Shown: positions 40,520-49,498 of the stretch, piece after piece | Layout of the letters: every line of letters begins with the position of its first letter | How positions within the stretch are numbered: position 1 is the stretch's first letter | Source: CAZCBX01 sp964497185 | GTDB lineage: Bacteria; Bdellovibrionota_G; JALEGL01; JAGRMV01 | DNA: 64,000 bases | Direction: 5' to 3' | Assembly (NCBI GenBank): GCA_964497185.1 | Contig: CAZCBX010000001.1 | Span: 62,001-126,000 of the forward strand | The notes under the pieces: model-generated | What the model was told of the DNA's origin: nothing | What the model saw: the letters and a program-made list of their open reading frames with translations, nothing else | The model's database searches: none | Program-made: the position numbers and the translations under genes

Positions 40520-41311
40520 TTAAAGTGGTAGGTTAAAAGCATCTTGCGTGTTTTGAAAAGTTGCGCTTGCCACCTCTTCCAAAGAAATGCCTTTGAGGGC
40601 AGCAATGGTTTTGGCGGTTTCTACAACGTAGGCGGGTTCATTACGCTTGCCACGATGGGGTACGGGTGCCAAAAAAGGACAATCGGTTTCCACCAGCATG
40701 CGGTCGAGCGGAACAAACTTGGCAGCTTCTTGAACCTCGACGGCTTTGGGAAAAGTCACCACCCCTGAAAATGAAATGTAGGCGCCCTGGTCGATAAAAG
40801 CACGGGCTTGGTCCTTGTTGCCGGTAAAACAATGAATCACGCCACCCGATTTTTGGAATATTTGACTTGCTTGGGTCAGTGCCACGGTGTCTTCAAATGC
40901 ATCACGGGTGTGAACACAAATGGGTTTGTTTTCTTCGATGGCCACATCCATGAGCGTGGCAAAACAGTCTCTTTGCGCTTGGCGGTCGGAATGGTCGTAG
41001 TAATAATCCAAACCAATTTCCCCCAGGGCCACCACTTTGGGTTTTTGAAGATAGGTGCGAATGATGTCGCTGACTTCCGGTGTAAAAGCATCGGCGTCGT
41101 GTGGGTGCATGCCGGCAGCCATAAAACAGTGGGGGTAGGTTTCGACAATGGCATAGCCGCGTTCAAAATTTTCGACTTCTGGCCCCATGGCAATTTGAAT
41201 TAAGTGTTTTACCCCAAGGTCTTGGGCCCGAGCCATCACCGCATCACGATCCGTATCAAAACGATCAAAATCGACATGGGCATGGGAGTCAATCAACGGA
41301 TAATTTTTCAT
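40520..41311 (-). CDS. tatD: TatD-family metal-dependent deoxyribonuclease
   Basis: 263 residues from the ATG at 41311, which overlaps the holB stop as ATGA; an in-frame ATG at 41323 is possible. All TatD metal ligands are present: DSHAHVDF, GEIGLDYYYD, CVHTRDA, VIHCFTG and VETDCPFLAP. The common genome order tmk-holB-tatD is kept. Confidence 0.93.
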   Translation of the reverse strand: MKNYPLIDSHAHVDFDRFDTDRDAVMARAQDLGVKHLIQIAMGPEVENFERGYAIVETYPHCFMAAGMHPHDADAFTPEVSDIIRTYLQKPKVVALGEIGLDYYYDHSDRQAQRDCFATLMDVAIEENKPICVHTRDAFEDTVALTQASQIFQKSGGVIHCFTGNKDQARAFIDQGAYISFSGVVTFPKAVEVQEAAKFVPLDRMLVETDCPFLAPVPHRGKRNEPAYVVETAKTIAALKGISLEEVASATFQNTQDAFNLPL

Positions 41312-42108
41312 GGGTGTGACCATCCTAACAAAAAGGTTTCCAAACCCAAGGCAATATTGCCATATCGGCGGTATAGATCATTTTCTAAATAAAGGGCTTG
41401 GTCAAATAAACGCTCGTAATGAAGAAAAGCGATTGAATCTTGTGTTTGATGCAAGCGCATGAGGAGGTGTTGCTGCACGGTTTGAAAAAAATAGCGAAGC
41501 TCGCTTCGGTCTTTGCTCGCTTCTACGCTGAAATCAAACACGGCTTTGGGTGAAAAAGTTTCAGAGGTCAGCATTGTTTCGAGCTGTGTGAGCCAGCTGG
41601 GTGCATCCGACGCCGATGCTTCATCCATGTTTTGAGGAAATTGCACGGTGAGCATGCGGGAACGAAGGGTTTGTAAAACATTGTCTCTGGAAGGCGCAAG
41701 CAGTATGAGTTTGGCATGCGCGGGGGGTTCCTCCAATGTTTTAAGCAGCGTGTTGGCTGCGGAAACATTGAAGCGCCCGGCGTGTTCAATCATGGCAAAC
41801 TTTTGTTTGCTCTGAGTTGGACGGACCATCACCCACCGAATCAATTCTAAGATTTGATCTCGTTTGATTTCTTGATCTGGACTGGCAAGATGAAAAAAGT
41901 CTGGATGGTTTTTTTGCGCAATGCGCGTTTGCCATTGTTGTTGCGAAAGCGTGTGGTCATGCTTGGCAAAGCTGTAGGCTGCAACAGCCTGAGCTGTTTG
42001 TACCTTTTGTGCGTGCGTGGCATCCCCCCCACCCACAAAAAAGAAGCCATGGTGCAAACGCTCATGGTCCACCATGGTTTGTAAGCGTTTGAAAATAAGC
42101 TTATTCAT
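41308..42108 (-). CDS. holB: DNA polymerase III delta' subunit (clamp loader)
   Basis: 266 residues, somewhat short for HolB. It has the DnaX-like core: HHGFFFVGGGDATHAQKVQTAQA in place of a proper Walker A (as in delta', which does not hydrolyse ATP), the SRC-like region NTLLKTLEEPPAHAKLILLA (the E-E-P-P-x(3)-L hallmark), and R-SR-L in LQTLRSRMLTVQFP. A zinc module with four Cys, usual in HolB, is missing. Overlaps tmk by 8 bases and tatD by 4. Confidence 0.9.
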   Translation of the reverse strand: MNKLIFKRLQTMVDHERLHHGFFFVGGGDATHAQKVQTAQAVAAYSFAKHDHTLSQQQWQTRIAQKNHPDFFHLASPDQEIKRDQILELIRWVMVRPTQSKQKFAMIEHAGRFNVSAANTLLKTLEEPPAHAKLILLAPSRDNVLQTLRSRMLTVQFPQNMDEASASDAPSWLTQLETMLTSETFSPKAVFDFSVEASKDRSELRYFFQTVQQHLLMRLHQTQDSIAFLHYERLFDQALYLENDLYRRYGNIALGLETFLLGWSHP

Positions 42109-42763
42109 GGGCCGCCGCTCTTCGTTGCTGAATCATATCAAACTCTATCGTTTCCAATTCATCCAGCGCTAGGGTGCCATCGAGCACCACGCATCGTTGA
42201 TCGTGTTTTTGAGCAATCGTTAAAAAAGCTTTGCGGAGTGTTTCAAAAAAAGGTTTGGACTCTTGTTCAAACCGATCCGCCTCCGTCTTGTTGATGGTTC
42301 GGGCTTTCATGCGTGAAAGAGACAGCTCGACGGGGATGTCCAATATAAAAGTGATATCCGGCGTGCAGTCATGGCTTGCAAATTGATTGAGGGTTTCCAC
42401 CGTTTCCATGCCCACATTGCGACCAAAACCCTGGTAGGCCGTAGAAGAATCAATAAAGCGATCGCATACAATGACATCATGGGTGTGCATGGCTGGCTGA
42501 ATCACCTGACGCACATGCTGACTTCGGGCGGCCAACATCAGTAAAAGTTCGGTGCGTGCGTCGATGGGTTCAATGTTGGGGGTTAAAAGCACATTGCGAA
42601 TGGTTTCGGCCAAAGGGGTGCCGCCGGGTTCACGGGTGGTTAACACGCGCAAACCAGCCTCGCGCAAACGAGCGGTTAAACGTTTGATTTGGGTGGATTT
42701 ACCGGCACCTTCAATCCCTTCAAAGGTTACGAAAAAAGCGGGATGGGAAGAGGCTTGGGCCAA
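42101..42763 (-). CDS. tmk: Thymidylate kinase
   Basis: 220 residues. P-loop FEGIEGAGKSTQIKRL (about 14-29), DR motif in VIVCDRFIDSSTAYQG and TREPGGTPLAE for dTMP binding; the lid has the KARTINKTEADRFEQE region. Phosphorylates dTMP to dTDP. It begins with TTG at 42763; no ATG lies between the upstream stop and the P-loop, and no ribosome binding site is obvious, so translation probably depends on coupling to the 46-residue basic protein gene 4 bases upstream. Confidence 0.93.
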   Translation of the reverse strand: MAQASSHPAFFVTFEGIEGAGKSTQIKRLTARLREAGLRVLTTREPGGTPLAETIRNVLLTPNIEPIDARTELLLMLAARSQHVRQVIQPAMHTHDVIVCDRFIDSSTAYQGFGRNVGMETVETLNQFASHDCTPDITFILDIPVELSLSRMKARTINKTEADRFEQESKPFFETLRKAFLTIAQKHDQRCVVLDGTLALDELETIEFDMIQQRRAAAHE

Positions 42764-42767
42764 TCGA

Positions 42768-42908
42768 TTATTCGGTGGGCAAAGGTCCTAAAATGGCTTC
42801 CAATGATGGAGTGGTGCCTTGATTGCGGCGTTTGCGGCTGGTTTCTTTGCCGCTTTTACGCGCTTTGCGCTTGCGAATTTTTTTGGTTTTGCGATACGGT
42901 GATGCCAT
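42768..42908 (-). CDS. Small, highly basic protein, possibly ribosome-associated
   Basis: 46 residues: MASPYRKTKKIRKRKARKSG, then KETSRKRRNQGTT and a neutral-acidic end PSLEAILGPLPTE. About 16 of the first 30 residues are Lys or Arg. Its place directly before the TTG-started tmk (4-base gap) and in the same strand as the tmk-holB-tatD set supports it as a real gene. Small basic proteins of this composition are usually ribosomal or nucleic-acid-binding; comparable short basic proteins are annotated as hypothetical in several phyla. No family assigned. Confidence 0.65.
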   Translation of the reverse strand: MASPYRKTKKIRKRKARKSGKETSRKRRNQGTTPSLEAILGPLPTE

Positions 42909-42931
42909 AATTTTGCCGTTATAATCCTCTT

Positions 42932-43573
42932 TTATTCAAATTGCAAGACGATTCCATCAAAATTCTTTGCACGCAAACGGGACACGTCTCGGGTTGCATC
43001 GGTACGCTGGGCGTATCGCCCCACTTGCAGTCGATAAAGCCCTTTGTTTTTAACAACTTGAACGTCCAAATTGGGAAAAGCACGTTCAATCGCCTTTTTT
43101 TGGTATTGCGCATTTTCCGGGTCTGAAAAGGAGCCCGCTTGGATATAGTAGCGGCGCGCTTGGGCTTGTGGCGTCAAGCCTTCAAAAGTCAATCGAACCC
43201 TGGCCGTGCCAGTGCTGAGCATGCCAATTTGTTTGGCCGCTTGTCTGGATAAATCAATGATTCGCCCTTTGACAAAGGGACCACGGTCGTTGATTTTCAC
43301 CCGAACCGACTGGCCATTGTCCAGATTGGTGACCAGCACAGAGGTGTGAAAAGGCGCGTAGCGATGGGCAGCGGTGAGTTGGTCTTGATCGTAGGTTTCA
43401 CCAGAGGCGGTGGTCCGGCCATGAAATTTGCCTCCGTACCATGAGGCCATACCCTCTTGGGTTGAATGGGCCGAGTAGTTTTGAGGCGCAGCCGTGGGTC
43501 GTGAAGGCGAAGGTTTGCTACACGCTTGCAAAACAAGGAGCATGCAAAAGAACATTTTGAATCTTGAAATCAT
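42932..43573 (-). CDS. rlpA: RlpA-like septal lytic transglycosylase lipoprotein with SPOR domain
   Basis: 213 residues from ATG 43573 (a TTG two codons earlier is possible). Lipobox LQAC at about residue 17-20. The double-psi beta-barrel has GMASWYGGKFHGRTTASGE, ...AAHRYAPFHTSVLVTN and VKINDRGPFVKGRIIDLS, with the Asp of NDRGPF as catalytic residue. The last 70 residues are a SPOR domain (RRYYIQAGSFSDPENAQ ... YRLQVGRYAQRTDA), which binds denuded septal peptidoglycan. It should act in daughter-cell separation. Confidence 0.92.
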   Translation of the reverse strand: MISRFKMFFCMLLVLQACSKPSPSRPTAAPQNYSAHSTQEGMASWYGGKFHGRTTASGETYDQDQLTAAHRYAPFHTSVLVTNLDNGQSVRVKINDRGPFVKGRIIDLSRQAAKQIGMLSTGTARVRLTFEGLTPQAQARRYYIQAGSFSDPENAQYQKKAIERAFPNLDVQVVKNKGLYRLQVGRYAQRTDATRDVSRLRAKNFDGIVLQFE

Positions 43574-43620
43574 AAACAACTCTGTTAAAGATTAAGTGCT
43601 TCCTTACAAAACGTCAATGG

Positions 43621-44097
43621 ATGAGAACACCTATGTGGACTGAAACCCAAAAACTTTTTTTGCATCGCTTGGCCGCCAAGCTTTTTGATTTTGTGCTTGT
43701 ATTTTGGATGATTCGGTCTTTCGATGCATGGCTTTTGTCTTTATTAAGTCTTGCTTACCTTGCTTTTTCAGATGGTTTGTTTTTTGGACAAAGTCTGGGC
43801 AAACGCATCATGGGCCTGCGTGTGGTACGAACGCACTCTGATACGCTGGCGCCGATGGAATGCGACTTTTATCACTCCGTGATCCGAAATGGCTTTTTTG
43901 CCCTCATCATCTTTTTATCGTGGATCCCCGTGCTGGGTGTGGTGTTTGTGGTGTTGGGCTTGCTTTTTATCGGCATCGAAATTTATTTTATGTACACCGA
44001 TGACGATGGTTTGCGCATCGGCGATATCTACGCCAAAACCACCGTGGTGATGGCGCCACCTGCCGCGGTTCAAGATTCAGCTAAAAACTCTGGTTAA
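43621..44097 (+). CDS. RDD-family membrane protein
   Basis: 158 residues with three or four hydrophobic segments. RLAAKLFDFVLVF at the start stands for the Arg-Asp pair that names the family (RxxAxxxDxxL), and FGQSLGKRIMGLRVV is the conserved loop after the second helix. Family role is poorly defined (some members are ion exchangers). The 3' end overlaps that of the converging large gene by 17 bases. Start could also be the ATG at 43633. Confidence 0.82.
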   Translation: MRTPMWTETQKLFLHRLAAKLFDFVLVFWMIRSFDAWLLSLLSLAYLAFSDGLFFGQSLGKRIMGLRVVRTHSDTLAPMECDFYHSVIRNGFFALIIFLSWIPVLGVVFVVLGLLFIGIEIYFMYTDDDGLRIGDIYAKTTVVMAPPAAVQDSAKNSG

Positions 44098-46831
44098 CCC
44101 CAATGTATAGGCGCCAGCCGTCTTCCCACATGTTGATGCTTCTTGCGACATCAAAGGCCAGCAAGCTGGGAGACACGCCAAAATAATGAATTTCCCACCG
44201 CAGACCGTATCCCACGTCCATTTGCCAATCGGCTAAATTAAATAGATCTGAAAAAGATGTGCGCTCTGAAGCCAGGCCTGCTTCAATGTTCGCCCGTTCT
44301 TGCACCGTTTGAGTAACATGCCCTGTATTGCTAAACAACGCGCCCTGCAAGCGACGAATACGAAACAACCATAGGTTGACGTCCATGTCCTGTGCCCAGA
44401 AGTGTCGATATTCATGGCTGATCAAAACGAGATTTTTTCCAGCAAACCGATCATCGTTGAGTGGCAAGCCTTTCATCGCATTTAACCCGCCCAGGCGAGG
44501 CTGTAATTGTGAAGGCATTTCGGGGCCACCGGCTTTGCTTAACCGAAGCCGCAAACCATACAAGTGATTGGGAGTGAGCTGAAAAATCCGTGCGCCGCTG
44601 GCTTCAATGGTTTGGTAATTAAACTGACTGCCCCAAGCTTTGTTGCCCAACCGAAATGTAACGTTGCCGTATCCACCGCTTAAAGGATTGATGTAAGAAA
44701 GCTGGTTGCCAAATACGTAGGCAAAAGAAATATCGTTGGCAAAGCCACTTTCTGTAGAGACGACTTGAGTGGTCATGGGCTCTGTGGCCACGGTGGTGGT
44801 ATCTTCCTCCAATCGGTTGACGCGAAAATTAAAGCTCATGCCATGATTCAAACGTAGGGCATCAATGGCTTTACCAAATAGGCGTGTGTAACCAACATTG
44901 GCGCCATATGCGTCTAATAGAGAATATGCGCCCAGGTTGAATCGATTCAATCCACCATATCGTTTGCGAATTTGAGTTTGCAACTGAAACAAGGGCTCGC
45001 CCGCATCAATGTCATAGTCCACAAACAAACCGAGCATCACAAATTTCCAATAGGCTGGGCGGCGGTTGTCATCATTGCGCCACTCTTTTAAGCGGCCGCG
45101 AGGATCTACCTCAATGGCTTTGATGGGTTGGTCCGATAAAAAACGATAGGTGTGGCTGTCCTCTTCGCTCTTCCATATCAGTGTCTGGTCTGGTTTATTC
45201 TTGTATGAAACTTTGAGCTCAACAGGCTCGATGAGGGACGCGTCCTCTTTGCGAAATTCTTTTTCAACTGTGACTGAGTGTGCATAGGTTGCGCTGGGTT
45301 GCAAGCCTTGCTCTTTGAGCTGTTTTTTTTCGGTGCGTGTGGGGCGTATTTTTTCTTTATAATGTTTGCCCAATTTGTAGTTCACAGCGGGTCGAGGGTC
45401 GGTCCACTGTTTAAAGCGCGCAGTTAAGTCTCGACCTGCCTTTTTGGAAAGCCAATCAACGAGCGGTAAACTGGACTGACTTTGAATGTATTGATCGAGC
45501 CATTCGCGGATGGTTTCTTTGCCAAACTCATCTTCCATGTATGCAAAAATGGTTTGGCCAAAAGGCTGATCGGGTGAAAAGCGGCGGTATTCATCGCGAA
45601 CGGGATCGACGGGATACACCAAATTGTAAAATACATCATAAAAAGCAAATTGGGGCGTATATAAAACGCGATCAATCAATGGCAAAAATTTAAATGTTTT
45701 GATGATGCCGATGTCGCGTACGTCGCGTTGTTCATTGTCCAAAGTGGCCACTAAGTCTTCGGTGTAGCGCCACGCAATGACTTCTTGAACCCAAAATACA
45801 TCGGCGTCCGATTCGCGCTCTGAAATTTTGGGGCCGAACACTTGAAGAAACAAAGATTTGTACAGAGGAATTTCATGAAAGTGATGGATGGCCGACACCA
45901 CTTTGAATGTGCGGTCGGAAAAAAAGGATAAAGGCGATGCATCCACCACCAACATTTCGCGAAGGGGGGCTTGGGCCAGGGTATGCGACGATGAAACATC
46001 GGGAAAATGTTGATTCATATAAGTCGCAAAATTTTCAGCGACATTGCCTAACAGTTCGTTGTAATTTTCGGTTCGGTGTTCTTGGTGAAAAAACTCAAAA
46101 CTGTGTTGGTCTTTGGCATATGAAAAACGTTGGACTTGACCGACCTGAAAAGAAAATTGCCGACTGTCTTTTAGCATGGTCGTCGAAGAGGTTGACTGGA
46201 GCTGCGTGGGTAGAATGATTTGATCGTCTTTGTCATGAACAAAATCAACGTGCCAATCGGTCAGCGGTGCTTGAGCAGTGGGATGAAATTTTTTATTTTC
46301 ATAAGAGACAAGGGTGGGGGTCCAGCCGCCTGAAATGGTTAATAAATCGCGGTAATATCCATAAGAGCCTAGTTTTTCAGGTACATGCAGCGTGGCTTTA
46401 ATGGTGATGGTGCGTGTTTGTCCGGGGGCCAAGGGTTTTGGAAGCTGCTGGCGAAAAAATAGATTTTTCAAACCGCCAACTTCCAACGGGGTCCACTGCA
46501 CTTCTTCTAAAATATATTTACGGGCATCCACGCTTTGTATGTCGAGTTTGCCATAGGAAAAACCATGGGGATAGATGCGATGCAAATTGACGTCGTTGAT
46601 GTTGGGCAATATCTCACTAAAGCGATTGGGGTATACCAGCCACACCAAATGATCCAGGGGCTGATCGGAACGATTGGTGATGGTGGCTTCGAAATGCAAA
46701 GGGTATTTTTGACTCGCCAAGTCACGTACATCGAGGGTGGCTCGGTAGGTCGTTTGAAGCTCAGACGCGTTGGCCCACCCATAAAACGCAAACATACTGA
46801 AAATAAAGGCAATTTGAAAAAAATATTTCAT
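44081..46831 (-). CDS. M1-peptidase-like domain fused to an Omp85-like outer-membrane barrel
   Basis: 916 residues with a signal peptide ending NASEL. Residues 25-500 follow the plan of M1 aminopeptidases: a beta-rich N-domain, a region with HFHEIPLYKSLFLQVFG (317-333) where HExxH would be, and FWVQEVIAWRY (346-356) resembling the second Glu helix, plus a helical C-part (FAYMEDEFGKETIREWLDQY). The second zinc His is missing, so it is probably inactive. From about 640 on, beta-barrel strands end in an Omp85/surface-antigen-like piece (RLGGLNAMKGLPLNDDRFAG, LISHEYRHFW) and C-terminal GVNQSF. It may be an outer-membrane receptor or assembly factor. Domain reading is moderate in certainty. Confidence 0.65.
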   Translation of the reverse strand: MKYFFQIAFIFSMFAFYGWANASELQTTYRATLDVRDLASQKYPLHFEATITNRSDQPLDHLVWLVYPNRFSEILPNINDVNLHRIYPHGFSYGKLDIQSVDARKYILEEVQWTPLEVGGLKNLFFRQQLPKPLAPGQTRTITIKATLHVPEKLGSYGYYRDLLTISGGWTPTLVSYENKKFHPTAQAPLTDWHVDFVHDKDDQIILPTQLQSTSSTTMLKDSRQFSFQVGQVQRFSYAKDQHSFEFFHQEHRTENYNELLGNVAENFATYMNQHFPDVSSSHTLAQAPLREMLVVDASPLSFFSDRTFKVVSAIHHFHEIPLYKSLFLQVFGPKISERESDADVFWVQEVIAWRYTEDLVATLDNEQRDVRDIGIIKTFKFLPLIDRVLYTPQFAFYDVFYNLVYPVDPVRDEYRRFSPDQPFGQTIFAYMEDEFGKETIREWLDQYIQSQSSLPLVDWLSKKAGRDLTARFKQWTDPRPAVNYKLGKHYKEKIRPTRTEKKQLKEQGLQPSATYAHSVTVEKEFRKEDASLIEPVELKVSYKNKPDQTLIWKSEEDSHTYRFLSDQPIKAIEVDPRGRLKEWRNDDNRRPAYWKFVMLGLFVDYDIDAGEPLFQLQTQIRKRYGGLNRFNLGAYSLLDAYGANVGYTRLFGKAIDALRLNHGMSFNFRVNRLEEDTTTVATEPMTTQVVSTESGFANDISFAYVFGNQLSYINPLSGGYGNVTFRLGNKAWGSQFNYQTIEASGARIFQLTPNHLYGLRLRLSKAGGPEMPSQLQPRLGGLNAMKGLPLNDDRFAGKNLVLISHEYRHFWAQDMDVNLWLFRIRRLQGALFSNTGHVTQTVQERANIEAGLASERTSFSDLFNLADWQMDVGYGLRWEIHYFGVSPSLLAFDVARSINMWEDGWRLYIGVNQSF

Positions 46832-46915
46832 TGGAGCACCTTATACGATCCATACAAGAAAAGAAAAAAACTTTTTGGATTAAACCAACGTCAAAATAGG
46901 CTACAATAGTAGGAT

Positions 46916-48460
46916 ATGCGTATCATAATTCTATTATTGTTTTTATCGATGGTGGGCTGTGGCAAACAGGGCCCCACCACGGCTGAACAAAATCGCTGGC
47001 ACCCAGTGTACGAGTCTCAGGGGGTGGTGTCCGATGATCAATTAAAACAGGCCTACGCACCCCAATCTTCGCCGCAAGAAGAATCTGCCTCAACCATTGA
47101 ACCCTTGCCATTAACCATGAATGCGCATGTTGAAAAATGGATGGATTATTTTCAAGGCAGAGGCCGAAAACATTTTGAGCGATGGCTGGCGCGATCAGGT
47201 CGTTATGTCCCCATGATGAAAAGCATTTTGCAAGAAAATGGCTTGCCCGAAGATTTGGTTTATTTATCCATGATCGAAAGCGGCTTTTTGCCCTATGCCT
47301 ATTCACGCGCACGCGCCGTGGGGCAGTGGCAGTTTATGTATCCCACCGGGGTACACTATGGTCTAAAAGTCGATTGGTGGATTGATGAGCGCCGAGACCC
47401 AGAAAAGTCTGCCTTGGCCGCCGCACAGTTTTTAAAAGAACTGTACGATCGGTTTGACCATTGGCATTTGGCTGCGGCTGGCTACAATGCGGGTCCGGGT
47501 AAAATTGCCCGTGCCATGCGCCGATACAACACAGAAGATTTTTGGGAATTAACCCGGTACCGATACTTAAAGCCTGAAACCAAAAACTATGTGCCCAAAA
47601 TCATTGCGGCTGCCACCCTGGCCAAAAATCCCACCGCTTATGGCTTTGACAACATTGAATATCAAGAGCCCTTGGTCTATGAGAAAGTGCAAGTGCCTCA
47701 CGCCATCGAGTTGAAAGTCATTGCCAATGCGATGGATGTGCCGTTGGCCGAACTCAAAAAACTCAACCCTGAATTGTTACGTGAAGTCACGCCGCCACGA
47801 TACCCAAATTATGAGCTCAAGGTGCCGGTGGAAACCAAAGGCATCTTGCTGGCCAAGCTTCATGACCTGCCCAAGTATGTGGTCAAAGACGTCATCACCC
47901 ACCGCATTCGATCGGGCGAATCATTGTCGGTGATCGCCAGCAAATACGGTTTGTCCGCCACCCAACTGGCCCGTTTTAATGGCTTGGCTTCGGCCCATCG
48001 CATTCGAGCTGGCAAAACACTAAAAATTCCTGTGACAGGATCGGCCAGACAGCAAGCGCGTGTGGCTTCCCGTTCAAAAAACACCACCAAAGTCACTTAC
48101 AAGGTGGATGCCAAAGGAAAATACCGCGTCCAGTCGGGTGACTCTTTTTGGACCATCTCACGCGCATTTTCTATGACGGTGACGGAGCTGCGTCGGCTTA
48201 ACCCTCAAGTTTCGCCCAAACGACTGCGTCCTGGGCAATTGCTCAGTGTAAAAACCAATGTGGGCAATGGTTCCACGCAGGCGGCAGCCGAAAACGTAGA
48301 CACCGACAATTGGAAATACTACCGCGTGCGCAAAGGCGACAACTTATGGGTCATTGCGCGCCGCTTGGGTTTGTCCATGGACGATCTGGCACAATGGAAT
48401 GATTTGCATCCCAAAAAAGCCGTGCTTCATCCAGGCAAACAGCTTCGGTTTAAAATGTAA
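46916..48460 (+). CDS. mltD: Membrane-bound lytic transglycosylase MltD-like, three LysM domains
   Basis: 514 residues. Lipobox MVGC at residue about 12-15. SLT domain (about 80-240): catalytic Glu in MIESGFLPYAYSRARAVGQWQFM, then AAGYNAGPGKIARA and TKNYVPKIIAA, typical of family 1D. Three LysM modules follow (HRIRSGESLSVIASKYGLS, YRVQSGDSFWTISRAFSM, YRVRKGDNLWVIARRLGLS). It cuts peptidoglycan from the inner face of the outer membrane. A TACAAT at 46902-46907 lies so close to the ATG that transcripts would have almost no leader. Confidence 0.93.
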   Translation: MRIIILLLFLSMVGCGKQGPTTAEQNRWHPVYESQGVVSDDQLKQAYAPQSSPQEESASTIEPLPLTMNAHVEKWMDYFQGRGRKHFERWLARSGRYVPMMKSILQENGLPEDLVYLSMIESGFLPYAYSRARAVGQWQFMYPTGVHYGLKVDWWIDERRDPEKSALAAAQFLKELYDRFDHWHLAAAGYNAGPGKIARAMRRYNTEDFWELTRYRYLKPETKNYVPKIIAAATLAKNPTAYGFDNIEYQEPLVYEKVQVPHAIELKVIANAMDVPLAELKKLNPELLREVTPPRYPNYELKVPVETKGILLAKLHDLPKYVVKDVITHRIRSGESLSVIASKYGLSATQLARFNGLASAHRIRAGKTLKIPVTGSARQQARVASRSKNTTKVTYKVDAKGKYRVQSGDSFWTISRAFSMTVTELRRLNPQVSPKRLRPGQLLSVKTNVGNGSTQAAAENVDTDNWKYYRVRKGDNLWVIARRLGLSMDDLAQWNDLHPKKAVLHPGKQLRFKM

Positions 48461-48482
48461 CTGTTGTCCTTTTTTTGATACG

Positions 48483-49064
48483 ATGGTCACCGTGGTGCAA
48501 AAAGTAAACAAATGGATGGTCGTATGCATTTTGTGTTTGCCCATGATCAGCTGGGCCAATGAAAAATTGGAACAATCGTTGGAAGATCATTTCCGCATTT
48601 ATATTTTAAAAGAAGAACGACGCAATCCGGGAGACCGTGTGGTTGTAAAAACGGACCGTCAGGGCAACCAGTATGCTTCTTTGTATTATTGGCGCAATTT
48701 GGATCATCGCAACCCAGCCGATGTCATTTGTGATGCTTATCGATGGCTCCTTTTGGGGCGCACCACGTTTGGGCAAGGTGCACAAGAAGCCTTTAAAGAT
48801 CATGACAAACTTGCGCGCATTCAACTTCGATATTTTGACTTGGAATTTTCCAGCAAACGAGGCAAAAAAAAGGGAGAAATTGTGCCCACATTCAAAGCCA
48901 AAGAATACATGGTGCTGACAGTCAATCGTGACAGTTTGTTGAGCAAACGAATCGATGACGAACTCATCGGTAAAACCATCGAACAAGGCAAATGCCCCAC
49001 CTTAAAAGGGTACATGGATAAAACGTGGTTTGACCAAAATTACATGCGGAGCCGATCAGAATGA
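48483..49064 (+). CDS. Exported protein of unknown function
   Basis: 193 residues from ATG 48483; a frame continuing upstream overlaps mltD and reads its shadow. MVVCILCLPMISWANE is a signal peptide. Mature sequence: VVVKTDRQGNQYASLYYWRN, DVICDAYRWLLLGRTTFGQG, and KCPTLKGYMDKTWFDQNY near the end; two Cys could pair. I do not recognise a family. It lies between mltD and a HEAT-repeat protein, overlapping the latter by ATGA. Confidence 0.7.
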   Translation: MVTVVQKVNKWMVVCILCLPMISWANEKLEQSLEDHFRIYILKEERRNPGDRVVVKTDRQGNQYASLYYWRNLDHRNPADVICDAYRWLLLGRTTFGQGAQEAFKDHDKLARIQLRYFDLEFSSKRGKKKGEIVPTFKAKEYMVLTVNRDSLLSKRIDDELIGKTIEQGKCPTLKGYMDKTWFDQNYMRSRSE

Positions 49065-49471
49065 ACATAAAAGTCTGGGCTTTCTATGCCTTCATCACAG
49101 TATGCACACCCATCGCTTTTGCTAGCACACACGCGCTGGAAAAACAAAAACATGTTGAACATTGGATGCAAACATTGGATCAGCACCCGTTTGAACTGGT
49201 GCGCAAAAATGCCGCCATGTTCTTGGGCGACTTGCAACACCGCATGGCCGTACCTGTGTTAATCAAAGCGCTTGATGATCAAAGCCCCATTGTTGTGATG
49301 GAAGCTGTCAAAGCATTGGGTCAGCTGGGTGATCCTCAGGCCATCAAACCGTTGTATGAGAAAACGGTGGCGCAGAACAATCCGAACATTGCCGATGCGG
49401 CCAGACGCTCCATTGAAAAAATTCGAGCCTACATCGAGTTTAAAAAGAATCAACGCGACCCAGAGCAATAA
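49061..49471 (+). CDS. Exported HEAT-repeat protein
   Basis: 136 residues. Signal peptide ends IAFAS. Two to three HEAT/PBS-lyase type repeats fill the mature protein: VRKNAAMFLGDLQHRMAVPVLIKALDD, VVMEAVKALGQLGDPQAIKPLYEK and IADAARRSIEKIRAYIEF. It should be a small periplasmic protein-binding scaffold. ATGA overlap with the gene before it. Confidence 0.82.
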   Translation: MNIKVWAFYAFITVCTPIAFASTHALEKQKHVEHWMQTLDQHPFELVRKNAAMFLGDLQHRMAVPVLIKALDDQSPIVVMEAVKALGQLGDPQAIKPLYEKTVAQNNPNIADAARRSIEKIRAYIEFKKNQRDPEQ

Positions 49472-49498
49472 AAATTACCCAGCGTAAAGTTTGATTGA

